Below, one piece after another: positions 10,632-22,136 of a DNA stretch of 60,000 nt. The notes below the pieces were generated by a model, which was not told the origin of the DNA, ran no database searches, and worked only from the letters and a program-made list of their open reading frames with translations. Both the position numbers and the translations under genes were made by a program. Where the stretch lies: contig OX485805.1 of assembly GCA_950295325.1 (NCBI GenBank), forward strand, positions 2,482,501 to 2,542,500, given 5' to 3'. Numbering within the stretch: the first letter of the stretch is position 1; each line of letters starts with the position of its first letter. This DNA comes from Polytrichum commune. Taxonomy: Eukaryota; Streptophyta; Polytrichopsida; Polytrichales; Polytrichaceae.

Positions 10632-12363
10632 CACTCTAAACTCCATAGTATCACACCTGTGGCAACCAAAGTGCATGTGATATTACGGAGTTCCGTAGTG
10701 TTAACATGGATGTGTGATAATACAGAATGAGTGTAGCATGTGACAATATGGAATAACACAAAGTGCAACATTGTGTTATTGAAATTGATGATTTCATACA
10801 TGGGACATGGATAATCTTTCAAAGTTGCACACATACGCAAAGCTTGTGTACGATTGGGCAATCCAACAAATTGAGAAACACTTTGTATAGGACTTTGGTG
10901 CAAGACCCCAACATGGAGCAGATCGAGAAGATTATGAAGAGGGTGGTGGGGAGAATGATACAATTATGGATCTGCGAAACTTCAGAGATGATGAAAATTG
11001 GTTAGGTATTCTAGTGGGTGGGCAACCGTATGATCTTGATTTTGGGTAACTGAAGTTGCAGAAGCTTTGGATGTAGGAGGGAGGCATTTGGGCAACTAGG
11101 GCATTCATTGTGGGCTTTATGAAGATGAAGAAGAACAATTGAACTTGATGATTTTTGGATGACAATAGTTGTGCGGTGGACTCCTCGTGTGTATACGTCT
11201 GCACAAGTGAACCTTTTTAAGAAGTTGAATCTTGTTTTTTTTTACTTCAAGCATAACTCTTTGTAGATTTCAATATTAGTAGAAAACTGCATTTGTTTAG
11301 ATGGTGAAAGGGAACTTGCTAGCACTACTAATTTATGTCATGCGTAAACCATAATGAAGTGATGATACTAAAATCTTTGCATAAATTAGACAATTTAGAC
11401 AAGAAGCTCAGGGTGTAATAATTCTGATTTAAGAGAGAAGAGAAGGACTTTACCTCAATCTTATCCATTCGTAAGAATATAGAATATTCCCCAAATTAAC
11501 AAAGAAAACCTACAGATGTCAACATGTAACTAGTTGGTCTTGGAAACACTAGGATGTTGACTAATAATGCCCAAAATCCTCCCTAGACCCTGAAAACCCT
11601 ATATGTAGAATCATTGAAACTTGGACTCATAGATCCCCCTATAATGAGCCTATAATGTGGCACCACATCAACCCTTGGGGCGAAAAGGATCCATGGACAT
11701 ACATTATGCACATTTGAGCTCACTAGAAATTCATCGCTTCTATATCTTCGTCGGCAATTTATAAAAGTGTCCTACAACAACACCAATTATGTAATGCTTG
11801 ATCTTATATTTAAAACGAATCGGCTTCTAAGGATATGTAGAAAACATAACCAATATGACTTGCATTTGAGATTAGTAAGCGGTGAGTAATGCACGCAATT
11901 GTACATATTCAACTCCTAAAAGAGCTTCCCACATTGGTGGATTGAATTGCACAAAGATGTGCAACACATGTGAGAGGGAAAAGACATGGTTCAAGACTAG
12001 GGTTTAGGGTTTAGAACAAATGCTATTGTGGGAAATGTACAGTATCATAACACACGATCCATCTTCACATGTCAACCTCCCACTTAGCCTTCCCGAGCAA
12101 TGTGACACATCCATGCACCAACATTTCACGAAGTGGCATAAGAAGAAGAATAAGAAGACACCCCACAGATTGACACATGACACAATGCAAGGGTGTGGGT
12201 TGACTTCTATAATGGTTTGCATTAATGGCAAAAACCATGATAGAAGGGAGAAAAATGCAACAAGAAGGAATGAAATTTGAACTAAAAACATCTGTTCCCT
12301 AGGGTTTTGGGATATTAGAGAGTTAGTAACATTACAGAGGTTGATATTACGGAGTTTGGGGTG
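10632..12363. mobile_element. Second pogo/Tigger-type element, no recognisable transposase
   Basis: The left end CACTCTAAACTCCATAGTAT is preceded by TA (10630-10631). The right end, read inward, is CACCCCAAACTCCGTAATAT and is followed by TA (12364-12365). These termini resemble the 3852 end of the Tigger element (CACTCTAACC), and a GATATTACGGAG subterminal motif lies inside both ends. The interior (about 1.7 kb) has a short plus-strand open segment (10763-11005) and an acidic stretch near 11060-11200, but no DDE motif. Probably a non-autonomous relative. Confidence 0.65.
11999..12014 (+). repeat. Short interstitial telomere-like repeat
   Basis: AGGGTTTAGGGTTTAG is two plant-type telomere units (TTTAGGG). 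At this length it may be a telo-box or chance. Confidence 0.5.
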
Positions 12364-12373
12364 TAATAAGGAT

Positions 12374-12396
12374 ATTTATTTATTTATTTATTTATT
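12374..12396 (+). repeat. (TTTA)n microsatellite
   Basis: About six ATTT units just outside the right end of the pogo-type element. Confidence 0.85.
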
Positions 12397-12464
12397 CATA
12401 TGTGCAATTATATGGATGTTAACTTAATTGATATAGAAATTGAGAACAATCTGATCACATATGA

Positions 12465-13030
12465 GGGGTTGTTTACATCATGGACCGTGAAGTCTTCCCA
12501 TGCTCCCCTAAAATATGTGATTGGTTGTTGAACTCATCCTTGGATTACTTCGGTTAATTCAAGGAAAAAATGTCATAGTGATCATGAAGCTTGCGGTCCC
12601 CACAAGGCCTATTTTAAAGCCTATAATATCCTTTTTCATGGGCTGACGGGTTTTGTGGTGAGAGAGGTAGAATAGGTTCTCTTGTTGCAAAACTCAAGGT
12701 ATCATGACAAAGAAATGCCGTTTTAATATTTCTTAGTGTTGCCCAACGTTATTGTAATTAGGAGGAGAGAAGGGAGAAAGAAGGGGAGAAGGTAAGACAA
12801 GGGGGAAATCCGAAATTGTCCTTTTTAGGCATAACTAAAAGAATCAACACATCCATTTTTTAAGTTTATTTTTGTGCATGGTCATTCCTCTTGGTCCACG
12901 TTCAATTTACACCTAGTGAGGGGCTTAAAAGCTTTAAAAGTTTCATTTTCATCTCTAAACATGAAAGCGTGACCATGGAAAAAGGCCTTATGATATGGGA
13001 CAACTTTGTGGTCCATGATATAAATGATTT
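12465..13030. mobile_element. Tourist-like MITE, family of 30913 and 47878 (copy A)
   Basis: The left end GGGGTTGTTTACATCATGGA is mirrored by TGGTCCATGATATAAATGAT at the right. Internal order (GTGATTGGTTGTTGAACTCA, later GGTCATTCCTCTTGGTCCAC and CCTAGTGAGGGGC) matches the two other copies. This is the most diverged of the three; target duplication not readable. Confidence 0.65.
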
Positions 13031-13347
13031 ATGAGTTTCACCTAATTGAGCCACCATATTTAAACTCTAAAGGATCAGCTTGGTAATGCCTTTTATAAGG
13101 TTGAGGGTGGGTCTCCATGCAAGGTGACTCATCAGGAACAATGTTATCTAAGGGATTTTTACACCCGTGACCAAGGGCCATGAGGAAAAATGATTTAGGA
13201 TTTCTCATGGTCAATGGTCCAAAGACCATGACAAAGAAAATCCCACATCATTTGAAAAAACTTTGGTACCATGACAAGTGTGAAGGTAGACTTAGACTGG
13301 GGTGTAGTGTTTTTAATAAAAATAAAAATAAAAAACAAGACCTTACT

Positions 13348-13410
13348 ATACATACATACATACATACATACATACATACATACATACATACATACATGTA
13401 TGTATGTATT
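13348..13410 (+). repeat. (CATA)n microsatellite with inverted end
   Basis: About twelve CATA units followed directly by three TGTA units, so the right end can fold back. The small Tyr-rich and Cys-rich ORFs on both strands here are translations of the repeat. Confidence 0.92.
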
Positions 13411-13675
13411 TTATTTTAAAAAAATCTAACAAGGTCACCTTAATGGTATTCTAAGATAACATGTTGGGTTTACTTGTCGCAAAATTTGAATGACCACCAA
13501 ATATATTCATGCATTTCAAGATATGTAGGATTCCATGGCACTTTCATATCACTTTATCATCCATTTTTTTGACATTATCACTTTTATTTTTAGTGATATT
13601 GTAAAACAAAGTAGGATTGCCACTCATTTCTCAACCAATAAGAGAATTTAGAAAACGGTGGTCGTGATCACTTGT

Positions 13676-14078
13676 CACTACACTAAAATTTGTTTTTAGT
13701 GTCATATGGTAATTTATGTCACTCGGATAACTTTTCTAGTAACATTTCTGATGAATGAGTTTACAAGTGTTGTTATCCCAAACTACTTCTAGTTCATCCA
13801 CATCCCGATTATTGAAACAAAGTTTGGTGTTGTCTGCATCCTAACAATTTTGATGGATGGAAATATTGTCATGGATGATTGAAATTTGGATGGAAAATCA
13901 CTTAGTGAGTGAAGTTATTACAACATTAAAAATGCATGATGACCAAATATTTTTACAAGGAATGACAAATACTATTAGGTTTGCATATAGTGTTGGTTAC
14001 ACTCCACGGGCAGTTTACAATTAGCATTGATCACGACAAATGGAATTGGTGACAACAAATACAATATTTAGTGTAGTG
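13676..14078. mobile_element. CACTA-type MITE
   Basis: The left end CACTACACTAAAATTTGTTT and the right end read inward CACTACACTAAATATTGTAT share their first 12 bases. CACTA at both ends and absence of coding sequence suggest a short non-autonomous CACTA element of 403 bp. The flanking triplets (TGT and TAA) do not match, so insertion is not proved by a target duplication. Confidence 0.6.
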
Positions 14079-14289
14079 TAACATGCCCAAAGGCAAACGT
14101 GTCCGAAATGGTTGGCTTTTGTTGTGCACCATGATTCTCAACTAGGAGTTCAAAATTGTGAATTATTTTTGGATCTCCGAAAATGTGATATGAGATCTTA
14201 GCTAAAAGCTATGGAAGTTTTTGATCTCTCATGATGTATTGCTATGGTTTTTCAAAGTCAAAAGTGATAAAACCAGAAAACAACTGGGC

Positions 14290-14470
14290 AGATCCCCAAT
14301 TATGTTCACTATTGAGCATAGAATGGTCAACAAATTTTGAACATGTAGTCCAATCTCTTCTGAACATATGTCTCTTTTATGTCCGTTTTTAGGTTCACAT
14401 CTAACCACATACCACTCAAATAAGGTGTCTGATTAAGATAAGTAAACAAAATTGGCATGTTCATCTTATT
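14290..14470 (+). repeat. Dispersed repeat of the GGTGTCTGATTAAGA group
   Basis: Shares TTAGGTTCACATCTAACCAC, CACTCAAATA and GGTGTCTGATTAAGA-like sequence with 34600-34680, 38460-38530, 38800-38880 and, more weakly, 49915-49990. The family seems to run longer in the other copies. Class unknown. Confidence 0.6.
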
Positions 14471-14477
14471 GTACCTA

Positions 14478-14596
14478 TGCTACAAGCATATGAGTCCTTG
14501 ACACTTATCATGGGTCACTGAAAACTTGTCCTTTGTCGCTAAAATATTTGTCGATCTACCATTATGGTAGATTTGCATTGTTCTTTAACCGACTTG
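14478..14596 (-). mobile_element. Truncated copy of the small CACTA MITE of 55550-55701
   Basis: TACAAGCATATGAGTCCTTG near the left end and the palindrome GATCTACCATTATGGTAGATTTGC match the 55550-55701 element in opposite orientation. The expected right terminus is missing; the sequence runs straight into the CACTA MITE at 14597. Confidence 0.65.
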
Positions 14597-15169
14597 CACT
14601 AGTGTAAAACTATGTCAAAAATAACTGTAGCCAATTTTGGCTGTGGTTGATTTGACCAGCCTCTTCTACAATCGCTAAACAATTGCAGATTTTCTTTTTG
14701 GTTTAGCGACTAAAATTTTAGGAGGGTGGGGGCTTGTAATATACCATTGGAAAACACCATTCCAACGGTATATTACACGCCCCCCAAAAAAATTAAAATT
14801 TCAATCACAAAACAAAAATGAAAAATATGTAGTCGTTAGGCAACTGCAAATCAAGCTGGTAAAAAATAACTGCAGCCAATTTCGGCTCTCATTGATTTGA
14901 CCAGCCTGTTATGAAATCGCTAAACAATTGCATATTTGTTTTTTTTTTTTGGTTTAGCGACTGAATTTTTAGGAAGTTGGGGGCTTGTAATATACCATTG
15001 GAAAGGACTTGAAAATACCTTTCCAACAGTATATTACACGCCCCAAAAATTTCAATCGCAAAATAATAAAAGAAAAACATGTAATCCTTTAGCGATTGCA
15101 GATCAGACTGGTCAAAAAACCGCAGCCGATTTCGGTTGTAGTTTTTTTGGACATAGTTTTCTACCAATG
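14597..15169. mobile_element. CACTA-type MITE with dimeric internal foldbacks
   Basis: The left end CACTAGTGTAAAACTATGTC and the right end read inward CATTGGTAGAAAACTATGTC are inverted repeats of about 22 bp. The flanking triplet TTG is repeated exactly (14594-14596 and 15170-15172), the 3-bp duplication expected of CACTA elements. Inside, two head-to-tail units (about 14653-14860 and 14899-15113) each fold into a long hairpin centred on TTGTAATATACCATTGGAAA and its mirror. Three copies of a short hairpin (variants of CTGCAGCCAATTTCGGCT) separate and bound the units. No coding sequence. Confidence 0.8.
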
Positions 15170-15205
15170 TTGGGATGATTGCCTAGAAATCTTGCTACTC
15201 ATGTT

Positions 15206-15800
15206 ACTTATTGTGCATGTGGAATTGTTCTCAAAGAAAATAATCCTTGATGTGGTGAGTTGTTGGAAAGACCTTAAACCCTTTCCTATTATTGCTGCTA
15301 GATAGCTAGTCTAGCTAAAGTCAAGACGACCCTAGAGGGCATAACGTCCCCACCTTTAAATGAGGCTTGCCAAGTGTGGATTGCAATCTTGCAATCCCCA
15401 ATTTGTTGGTGACCACATTCCCATTGGCCCATTGTGCCATTGAACTATCAACCAAACTATCAACCATAGCCTCAAAAAAAAAATTGTATTCACCATTCTT
15501 GGGGAATTGACTCGTACGTAGAGTGTTTGGTGAAAAAACATAATACCACTCACCCACTATTCCAATGTGTAGCCCCCACCCCAACCTCTTGTATTGGGGA
15601 CCCCACTAGAATTGAGTTATATGTGGTGGTTGGAAGAATTCCACCTTGTATAGTGAATAGACTTTCAATAACTCAAAGAATGGGTTGTACCTTTCTTATT
15701 GCCATGTGAAATTGTTCTCAAAGACAAAAAATCTCTAGTGTAATGTACTAGTGGAGTGTTGTGAAGCATTTTGAACACATGAAACCCTTTCCCACTTTTT
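15206..15800 (+). repeat. Pair of diverged direct repeats (15206-15300 and 15697-15800)
   Basis: Both share CATGTGGAATTGTTCTCAAAGA-type sequence (one base differs in the second), then GTGTTGTGAAG / GAGTTGTTGGAAAG and AAACCCTTTCC in the same order. The spacer (15301-15696) holds no gene I recognise. Confidence 0.5.
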
Positions 15801-16290
15801 TGGCCACATCAATGAGGTTTAAATATGCTATGTGAAGTACATGGAAACGAGACATGAGGGTGCCCTGTCAATGATGGGTGGTTAATTGTATTAAGTGGGC
15901 GACTACATGTACGATTAAGAGGCTCTCAAGGCGGTTTCCAAGTGAAGGGTAAGAGTAGATTTTTCTTTTGATTTTTAATTACTTTCAACATCGTTATTCT
16001 CAAATGAATTTAAGTGTAGGTGTTAGGTTTCAAGTATCATGTTACAACCCAAACCCAAAGTTAGTTCAAAGGCGGCCTAGTGTGTAACAATGGTAGCCAC
16101 CAAGTGAAACTCGATGAGTTTGTGTTGTCGTCAAGCACGCACAATCAAGCTCATGCACTAGTTGGTACCATTCCCTTCAATGAACCTAAGTGTGGAGCAT
16201 ATGATGTACAACCCACTACTAGATACCTTGGAACTCGGTGCTAATGTTAATGGGTTTCAAAGTCATGAGTAATCCCCCTCCCCCCCCCGT

Positions 16291-16998
16291 CCCTGGGGTG
16301 GACTCTTCATTGGAAACCTAAATGACATGCGTGGGTCACTGTAAAATTAAACCCCCTATACATGAGAAGTTTATAGCAAAAAACATTTGTATACGTACTA
16401 ACAACTTGCTAGAAAATGGACTCATGTATTTACACTAAGCTTATCAATCTAATGTGTTAAATGCCTCCACTAGATGTACATATTATAAATCATGAATTAA
16501 ATATGGCTTTATTACATGTACATAAATTCCATGTTCACTTTCTAATGAGAAAATCATTGAACTTTTTCCATCCATATCATGGTACTCAACAATTACTTCA
16601 AATGATCAAAGAGAAGAGAAAAATAACCTAGGCACAATCCAAAGAGCAAAACTCAAGAGAGCCTAAGAGCACTCCAACAACCTCTAGCTTGTCCTACATC
16701 CCAAATGCACACCCTAACAATAATGGACAAGGGAGCCATTGAGGATTATTATTATTTGATAATAATGGATGAAAATGTGAAATTAATGAAACTAACACAT
16801 TTATTGTCAAAAAAATCCTCTAAACCTTCAGGCCCTCTTTTTTACATCTACCTTTACTTCAAGAAAAATAAATATCCTTTTAAGTTGTACACAGTAGTAA
16901 AAATTAATAACTATCCCTTATGTACGCTAATGCCTCATATTATACCCCTTCTTATACTCATGTTACTATATACATGGTATGAAGAGTTCACCCCTGGG
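16291..16998 (+). mobile_element. MITE-like repeat with CCCWGGGGTG ends (copy 1)
   Basis: The left end CCCTGGGGTGGACTCTTCAT and the right end read inward CCCAGGGGTGAACTCTTCAT form 20-bp terminal inverted repeats with two mismatches. The interior is shared with 21211-21687 (inverted), 25951-26490, 31697-32272 (inverted), 41783-42348 and 42513-42846. Landmarks are AAATGACATGCGTGGGTCAC, ATGCCTCCACTA and AAATGCACACCCTAACAATA. It has no transposase. No target duplication is obvious, so the superfamily is open. Confidence 0.75.
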
Positions 16999-17394
16999 AG
17001 TGATTCCAACTCATAGTTGCAAGGACACGCCTCAAATTCCTTGCAAGCTACTATTACTACTTAGGAGCCTCGGGACTCCCAATTGGGGGTTTAGGACATG
17101 TATTTGCTAGTGTGGTTGCTAAAAAACCCAAATGGCTCCACTGAGACTAGGCATTTTACTCCCAAAAGTGGGGAACACATGGGACACCACCTTCTAAGTT
17201 CACTTGCTTTCCCACTCATATAAGATTCTAGTCCTCCATGTAGGTCCCCCACCTCACTATCAATGAATGGAGTGTCAACCCCAAAGTGAGGCCAACTACC
17301 ACATTTTTTTAAATTAATTAACTAATTAAAAATTCCCCCTTATAGTGTGTACATTTAGAAAAAATATTAAAAAATTTGAAGTGAGTGTAAATGT
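16999..17394. other. No recognisable gene
   Basis: Short spacer between the MITE-like repeat and the CACTA element. It contains no motif beyond the TGT triplet (17392-17394) duplicated by the CACTA insertion. Confidence 0.5.
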
Positions 17395-20300
17395 CACTAC
17401 AACAAAACACGTCTTTTATTCCAACACCCACTTCACTACATGTCTTTTACTACTATTAACAATGAACTGGTGAAATGGTTGAATTTCACCTTTACTCAAT
17501 TTATGTCCGAGTTAACTTTGGGGTGACATGGCAATGAAGTGGGACAAAAATTCACTTGGGAACGCACTTGGGAACGCACTTGAGAACGTGTTTGGGAACG
17601 TCTGAAAGAACGTGCATAACTATGGAAAGTGAAGTGGTTGATTTGGGTTTGTTAATTCAAAATGTCACATGTTTTTGGATTTTGCACCGAATACTCACAA
17701 AAATAACCCATCTCTTTTTGGATTAATGATGAATTGTACATATTTATACACAATATGGCATTTTTGTACACTCAACATACTATAATTTAATCTATTAGAG
17801 CATTTCCATCTTCAATTCCAAAATCATCCTCATCTCCATAAAATGGTTCATTCTTCAAAGCTACAATCACTTGATCACTGTTTAAAACCACAACCTCATC
17901 TAATATTGGATCTGTTGGTGTAGCATCATTGTCTAATGATGTTGGTGCCATTTCACAATGCTTTTTAACATTGCCTAAAGATAGGCATCCTATCTCCGGC
18001 ATATAATATTTTCCAGAAACAACTTTTGCTCCCCTTGGCTCTTTTCGTAGAACCACCTTTCATCCATGATTGTTCAAATCATCCGCAAAGAAAACTTGTT
18101 CAACATGGAGTGAAAATGCAAAAAATTCGGCTGATAATGACACTAGTCTATTAGAATTCACTACGCTAAACCCATCATCATCTCGCTTCATAGTAGCATT
18201 TTGCCCAACCATGTTTGTCATCGCCCAATTATAATATAACACAACCAACTCATATCGACCATAGTCCAAGGCCAATATTTCCTCCACCCATCTCACATAC
18301 TCCAAGTTTGCCACCTTCAAGTTCCTGGCATGTACATTTGAGCGACAATGTTGGGAGAATGTGAAGGTCACACAAGAGTCGACAATTATGAAAATTCCTT
18401 TTGCACTATGCACACGGATATGGTTTCCGAAAGCATACATGGAGCAGTACGATGTTGTTTGGCTAGAGGGTGGAAGACCAACACATCATCGTCAATCTCA
18501 TGTCCCGCTTGTTTGGCACGTGAAACCTCTTATTTAAACCATTTGGAAAAATGTTCATCTTGGAGATTTTCGGGATAAATAATCCTACCATTTCGTTTTT
18601 TTCCGATGGTTTTCATGATCCAATTTGCATTGTATCATACTAGCATTGTGACGCCTGTAAAATAAAACAATTTTGTGATGCATTTGATGTTTTTAAACTA
18701 CATGCACACTAAATATACATAAGTGTTATGTATTAGTGACATAATTTGTTTTTTTAATCACTAACCAAATTCATTTCCAATTAATATAACAAAAAATATG
18801 ATTTCACTATTTGGTGTCGACTTTCTAGTTACAAATATCAATGTATTCTACATTTGGGATGAAGTAACTTACTCTCTCCACGACTCTAGGGGAGCCACAT
18901 TATTCATCACAAATTTATGTATCCAATCGCGTAGCCCATGTGTTAGTATCCTTGATCGCCCAACACCTTCAAGTATTTCATCGTTCATTGTAGGATCCTC
19001 TTTATCATCCCAAATTCTGCAACTTGTAATGATATATGTTTGCATGTACTCCGTGAAAAATCCAAGTGCTTCATCTATAACATATCCTTTAGCCATACTG
19101 GTTTTAGGTCTTGCGCGATTTCAAACATAGCCCTTCAATGTCTTCAAGTACCTTTCCATATGATACATCCAGCGGGCATGTACGGGCCCGCAAATATATA
19201 ATTCTTCAATCACATGCACCAACAAGTGCATCATCACATCAAAAAATGCCAGCGGAAACTTTTTTTCAAGCACACACAAGGTGATGGCTATATCTTCTCG
19301 TAATTCAATCGTTTATAATGGATTGATGGTTTTTACACATATGCGTTTAAATATCCAGCTTATGGACTTAGAAGAAGCCAACATACGGCTTATAGATTTG
19401 AAAGAAGCCAACTTCACAAGTATACATGTACAAATGCGGCCGTATGTTGGCTTCCTTCAAGTCCATACGAACCTTTAGTGTCTCATTCTCCCCAAATATG
19501 GTTTTCATAAGACTTTCTATTATATTTTGTTCGCAATGCATTACATCCAATGTATTGCGTATAAGAAGGCCCTGTTCCACCAAATAATAATAGGTTAATT
19601 ATAGTTGCCTATCAACTACAAGATAACAAAATCTTAGGAAGTGTTACCATAAATATAACCCCTTGTGACTATACAACTACTTATATAAGTATTGGAGTAC
19701 TAAAATGATTACAACTAGATTTGTTCAATTACTTCCAATAGTCATGTTCAATTACTTCTAATAGTCCCGGTCTACAGTTACGATGACAGTAACACAATAA
19801 AATTGTATGCTTCGTAAACTTCCGATGTTCAAGTAGGACCTATAAGATATGGCCAATAATTGCAACATAAGTTTGCAAGGTGCACCTTCCGGTACAGTAA
19901 TATACAAAGTGCGTACTTCCTCTTGACTCCATGTTCAGGGATTGGATCCAATTTGTCTACTTCTTTATTTCCGGTCGACTCTACCAACCAAGCTTCTCTT
20001 TGTTTTGCAAACTGCAAAATATCACATAGAAGCAAGACCTATGGGGGAGCTCAGTGTTCCTCTTCTCCGTCAAAACTGAGTGTCTAAGGTTGTATGAGGT
20101 TGTGTGAGTGTGGAGTGGATTTGTAAACCAATCTTGATTTTGAGACATATATCTCTATGGAGTTTTGTAATTATCACTGGTAGTAGTGAATTCTGAAACA
20201 TGAATGACATACTATTGTATAGATATGACTTGGTTTTTGAACCTTGCAACCATGTTTATGTGACTACTTTTGGTAGATAATTGTATTATGAACTTCACTG

Positions 20301-21207
20301 TATCTCGTGAAATGAAAGAAAATTTATAGAGTCACTCTATTTCTAAAAGTGAAGTGAACAAATATTAGATGACTCCACATAGTAATGCTAGTATGACCAG
20401 TGGGAATATATTGTGCATGTCATTAACATATGACTGTGTTGAGTCAACCTCATGTTACTCGTTGTAGTTAACCAAATCATTTGCATCCAAAAAATGGCAC
20501 TTAACAAAGTCATATGAACTTCATTACTAGTAATGCGTAATAAAGACATGTGATAACCACATGACTTCACAAAGTAGGCCAAATACTAATGGTTTATGTA
20601 AACTTTACTCCACATAGTAAAGTATATATATCACACCATAAAGTGAGAAATATATGCCATTGTCGTATTTGTTTACTATATCCAATCACACACGCTTACT
20701 ACGTAGTTATTGACCTCCTTCATTGTTGTCCGATTTTACTAGAGGCAGTCTTGTGAAGAAATTAATTCAACTAATATTAGTTAGCTTGAAACATCTTTGT
20801 ATTAACCATATTGTTAACGTTGACTAGTAATTTGGAATGTATGTATATGCATTACACATGATATGACTTTGTGTAGTGAAGTGCAAATGTTAGTAAACAC
20901 CATACATGATTGATGCCAATGCCATAATATCACTAGGCTTAGTTATATGAACGTGTGTCTTATCTTACTTATATTGATGAGACGTAGTGAAGTAGGACAT
21001 GATTTTATGAAGTAAAGTACACATAGCACCCTAAACTTCACTGCCATTGGGAACATGTCCATTGGGAACGTCCTGTCCGACATGACTATGACCATACTTC
21101 ATTGCTTGTCCGAAGCGACTGGTCATTTTCAACATCAGTGAAGTCCATATTTTCTCACTTGTAGAAGTAAAAAAACCCAGTCGTAAAAGACGTGTTCTGT
21201 TGTAGTG
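17395..21207 (-). mobile_element. CACTA (En/Spm) transposon, internally deleted
   Basis: The left end CACTACAACAAAACACGTCT and the right end read inward CACTACAACAGAACACGTCT are inverted repeats differing at one base. They are flanked by an exact 3-bp duplication, TGT (17392-17394 and 21208-21210). Length is 3813 bp. Subterminal regions are typical: repeats of TTGGGAACG(C/T) at 17558-17605 and 21045-21080, and multiple CTTCACTA / TGAAGT motifs from 20200 to 21170. The minus strand encodes parts of a TNP2-type transposase followed by DUF4218 and DUF4216 regions (17787-19583). The N-terminal part of TNP2 and any TNPA-like gene are absent, so the element is non-autonomous. Well-preserved ends suggest it could have been mobilised in trans until fairly recently. 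Confidence 0.93.
17787..19583 (-). pseudogene. CACTA transposase remnant (TNP2, DUF4218, DUF4216)
   Basis: Reading the minus strand from 19583, the TNP2-like motif NTLDVMHCEQNIIESLMKT comes first. At about 19265-19090 follows a DUF4218-type block: FPLAFFDVMMHLLVHVIEEL, ARWMYHMERYLKTLKGYV, and after a stop, EALGFFTEYMQ and WDDKEDPTMNDEIL. The DUF4216 block (18440-18060) has RWVEEILALDYGRYELVVLY, VGQNATMKRDDDGFSVVN and HVEQVFFADD. Its continuation VVLRKEPRGAK (18056 on) ends with an acidic tail. The stop at 19121-19123 (TGA before NRARP) fits a former CGA. The stop at 18060-18062 (after DLNNHG) fits a former TGG. A frameshift lies near 18440, and the TNP2 block contains a 26-bp inverted duplication (19364-19389 and 19439-19464). 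The domain order is standard for plant CACTA elements. Confidence 0.9.
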
Positions 21208-21210
21208 TGT

Positions 21211-21687
21211 ACAAAGGGGGGCCTATGGTAACAATCCTTAATCACTACCTTGTCCATTCTTGTTAGAATTTGCATTTGGGTTTTAGGTTTTACAAATTAG
21301 ACACTCTTGGTACACTCATGGGCTCCCTTGAGTTTTGCTCTTTGGATTGATCTTGTATTTATTTATTAAGTACAATGATTGAGTTACATGCTATGGATGA
21401 AAAAAGGTTCAACATTTGACTTTCTCACTAGAAAAAGAAAGTGGATTTTGTAAGTAATAAAGGCTTAATTAATCCATGATTTGTATTTTGTATATATAGT
21501 GGAGGCATTTATCACATTTAATTGAAAAGCTTAGTATAAATATTTGAGTCCATTTTCTAGCATGCCTTTAGTAGATATACATTCGATTTTCTCGCTAAAC
21601 TTCTTGTGGATAAGGGGTATAATTTCATAGTGACACACACGTCATTTATGTACCCAATGAAGAGTCCACCCCCCCCCCCCCCCCCCG
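21211..21687 (-). mobile_element. MITE-like repeat with CCCWGGGGTG ends (copy 2, partial)
   Basis: Inverted relative of 16291-16998. The conserved end AATGAAGAGTCCACCCC is at 21655-21672, merging into a C-tract of 18 bases (21669-21686). The other end is not found; homology stops near the CACTA right border. The Gly-rich or Pro-rich ORFs here translate the C-tract. Confidence 0.7.
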
Positions 21688-22136
21688 CTCCCCTCCCCCA
21701 AGCGCCACGTGAAAATCCCTTTGGGACAGCTCCCACACTCAACCTTTATAGGGCTTACTTTGGACCCTTAAGCCCTAATGCCCTATGCAAACATAATCTA
21801 CTTGTGAGTAGTTCTCTCTGTCCCCTTTGACATTGTTTTAGATGGTTTTTGGAAATTTTCCAACTACTCTTCTTGTTCATGTTCAAGTTTGTTATGTCCT
21901 AGCACATGGGTAATTTTTACTCAACAAAGCTAGCTATTTTTTTGATTAATTTTAATTTGGGAGTGTGCTGTGAACTGGTTTACAATGGAACTGCTCCATG
22001 AATGCATAATTGACAATTGTCACATCCACGGTGTAGGGACCACATATCCTAGACATGTTTTTCTTGATCCCTACGTGCAAATGATTCCCAATTGATCCAA
22101 AAATTTGCATGACACTCAAATGCATGATATCTGGGT

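Noticed and set aside
13673-14081. A 3-bp target duplication for the CACTACACTAAA element
   Set aside because: The flanks are TGT and TAA, which do not match.
14597-15169. A CRISPR-like or regularly spaced array
   Set aside because: Three short hairpins with two long units between them are fully explained as the interior of a MITE with a target duplication.
21557-21830. Gly-rich and Pro-rich ORFs at the C-tract
   Set aside because: They are translations of the homopolymer run at 21669-21686.
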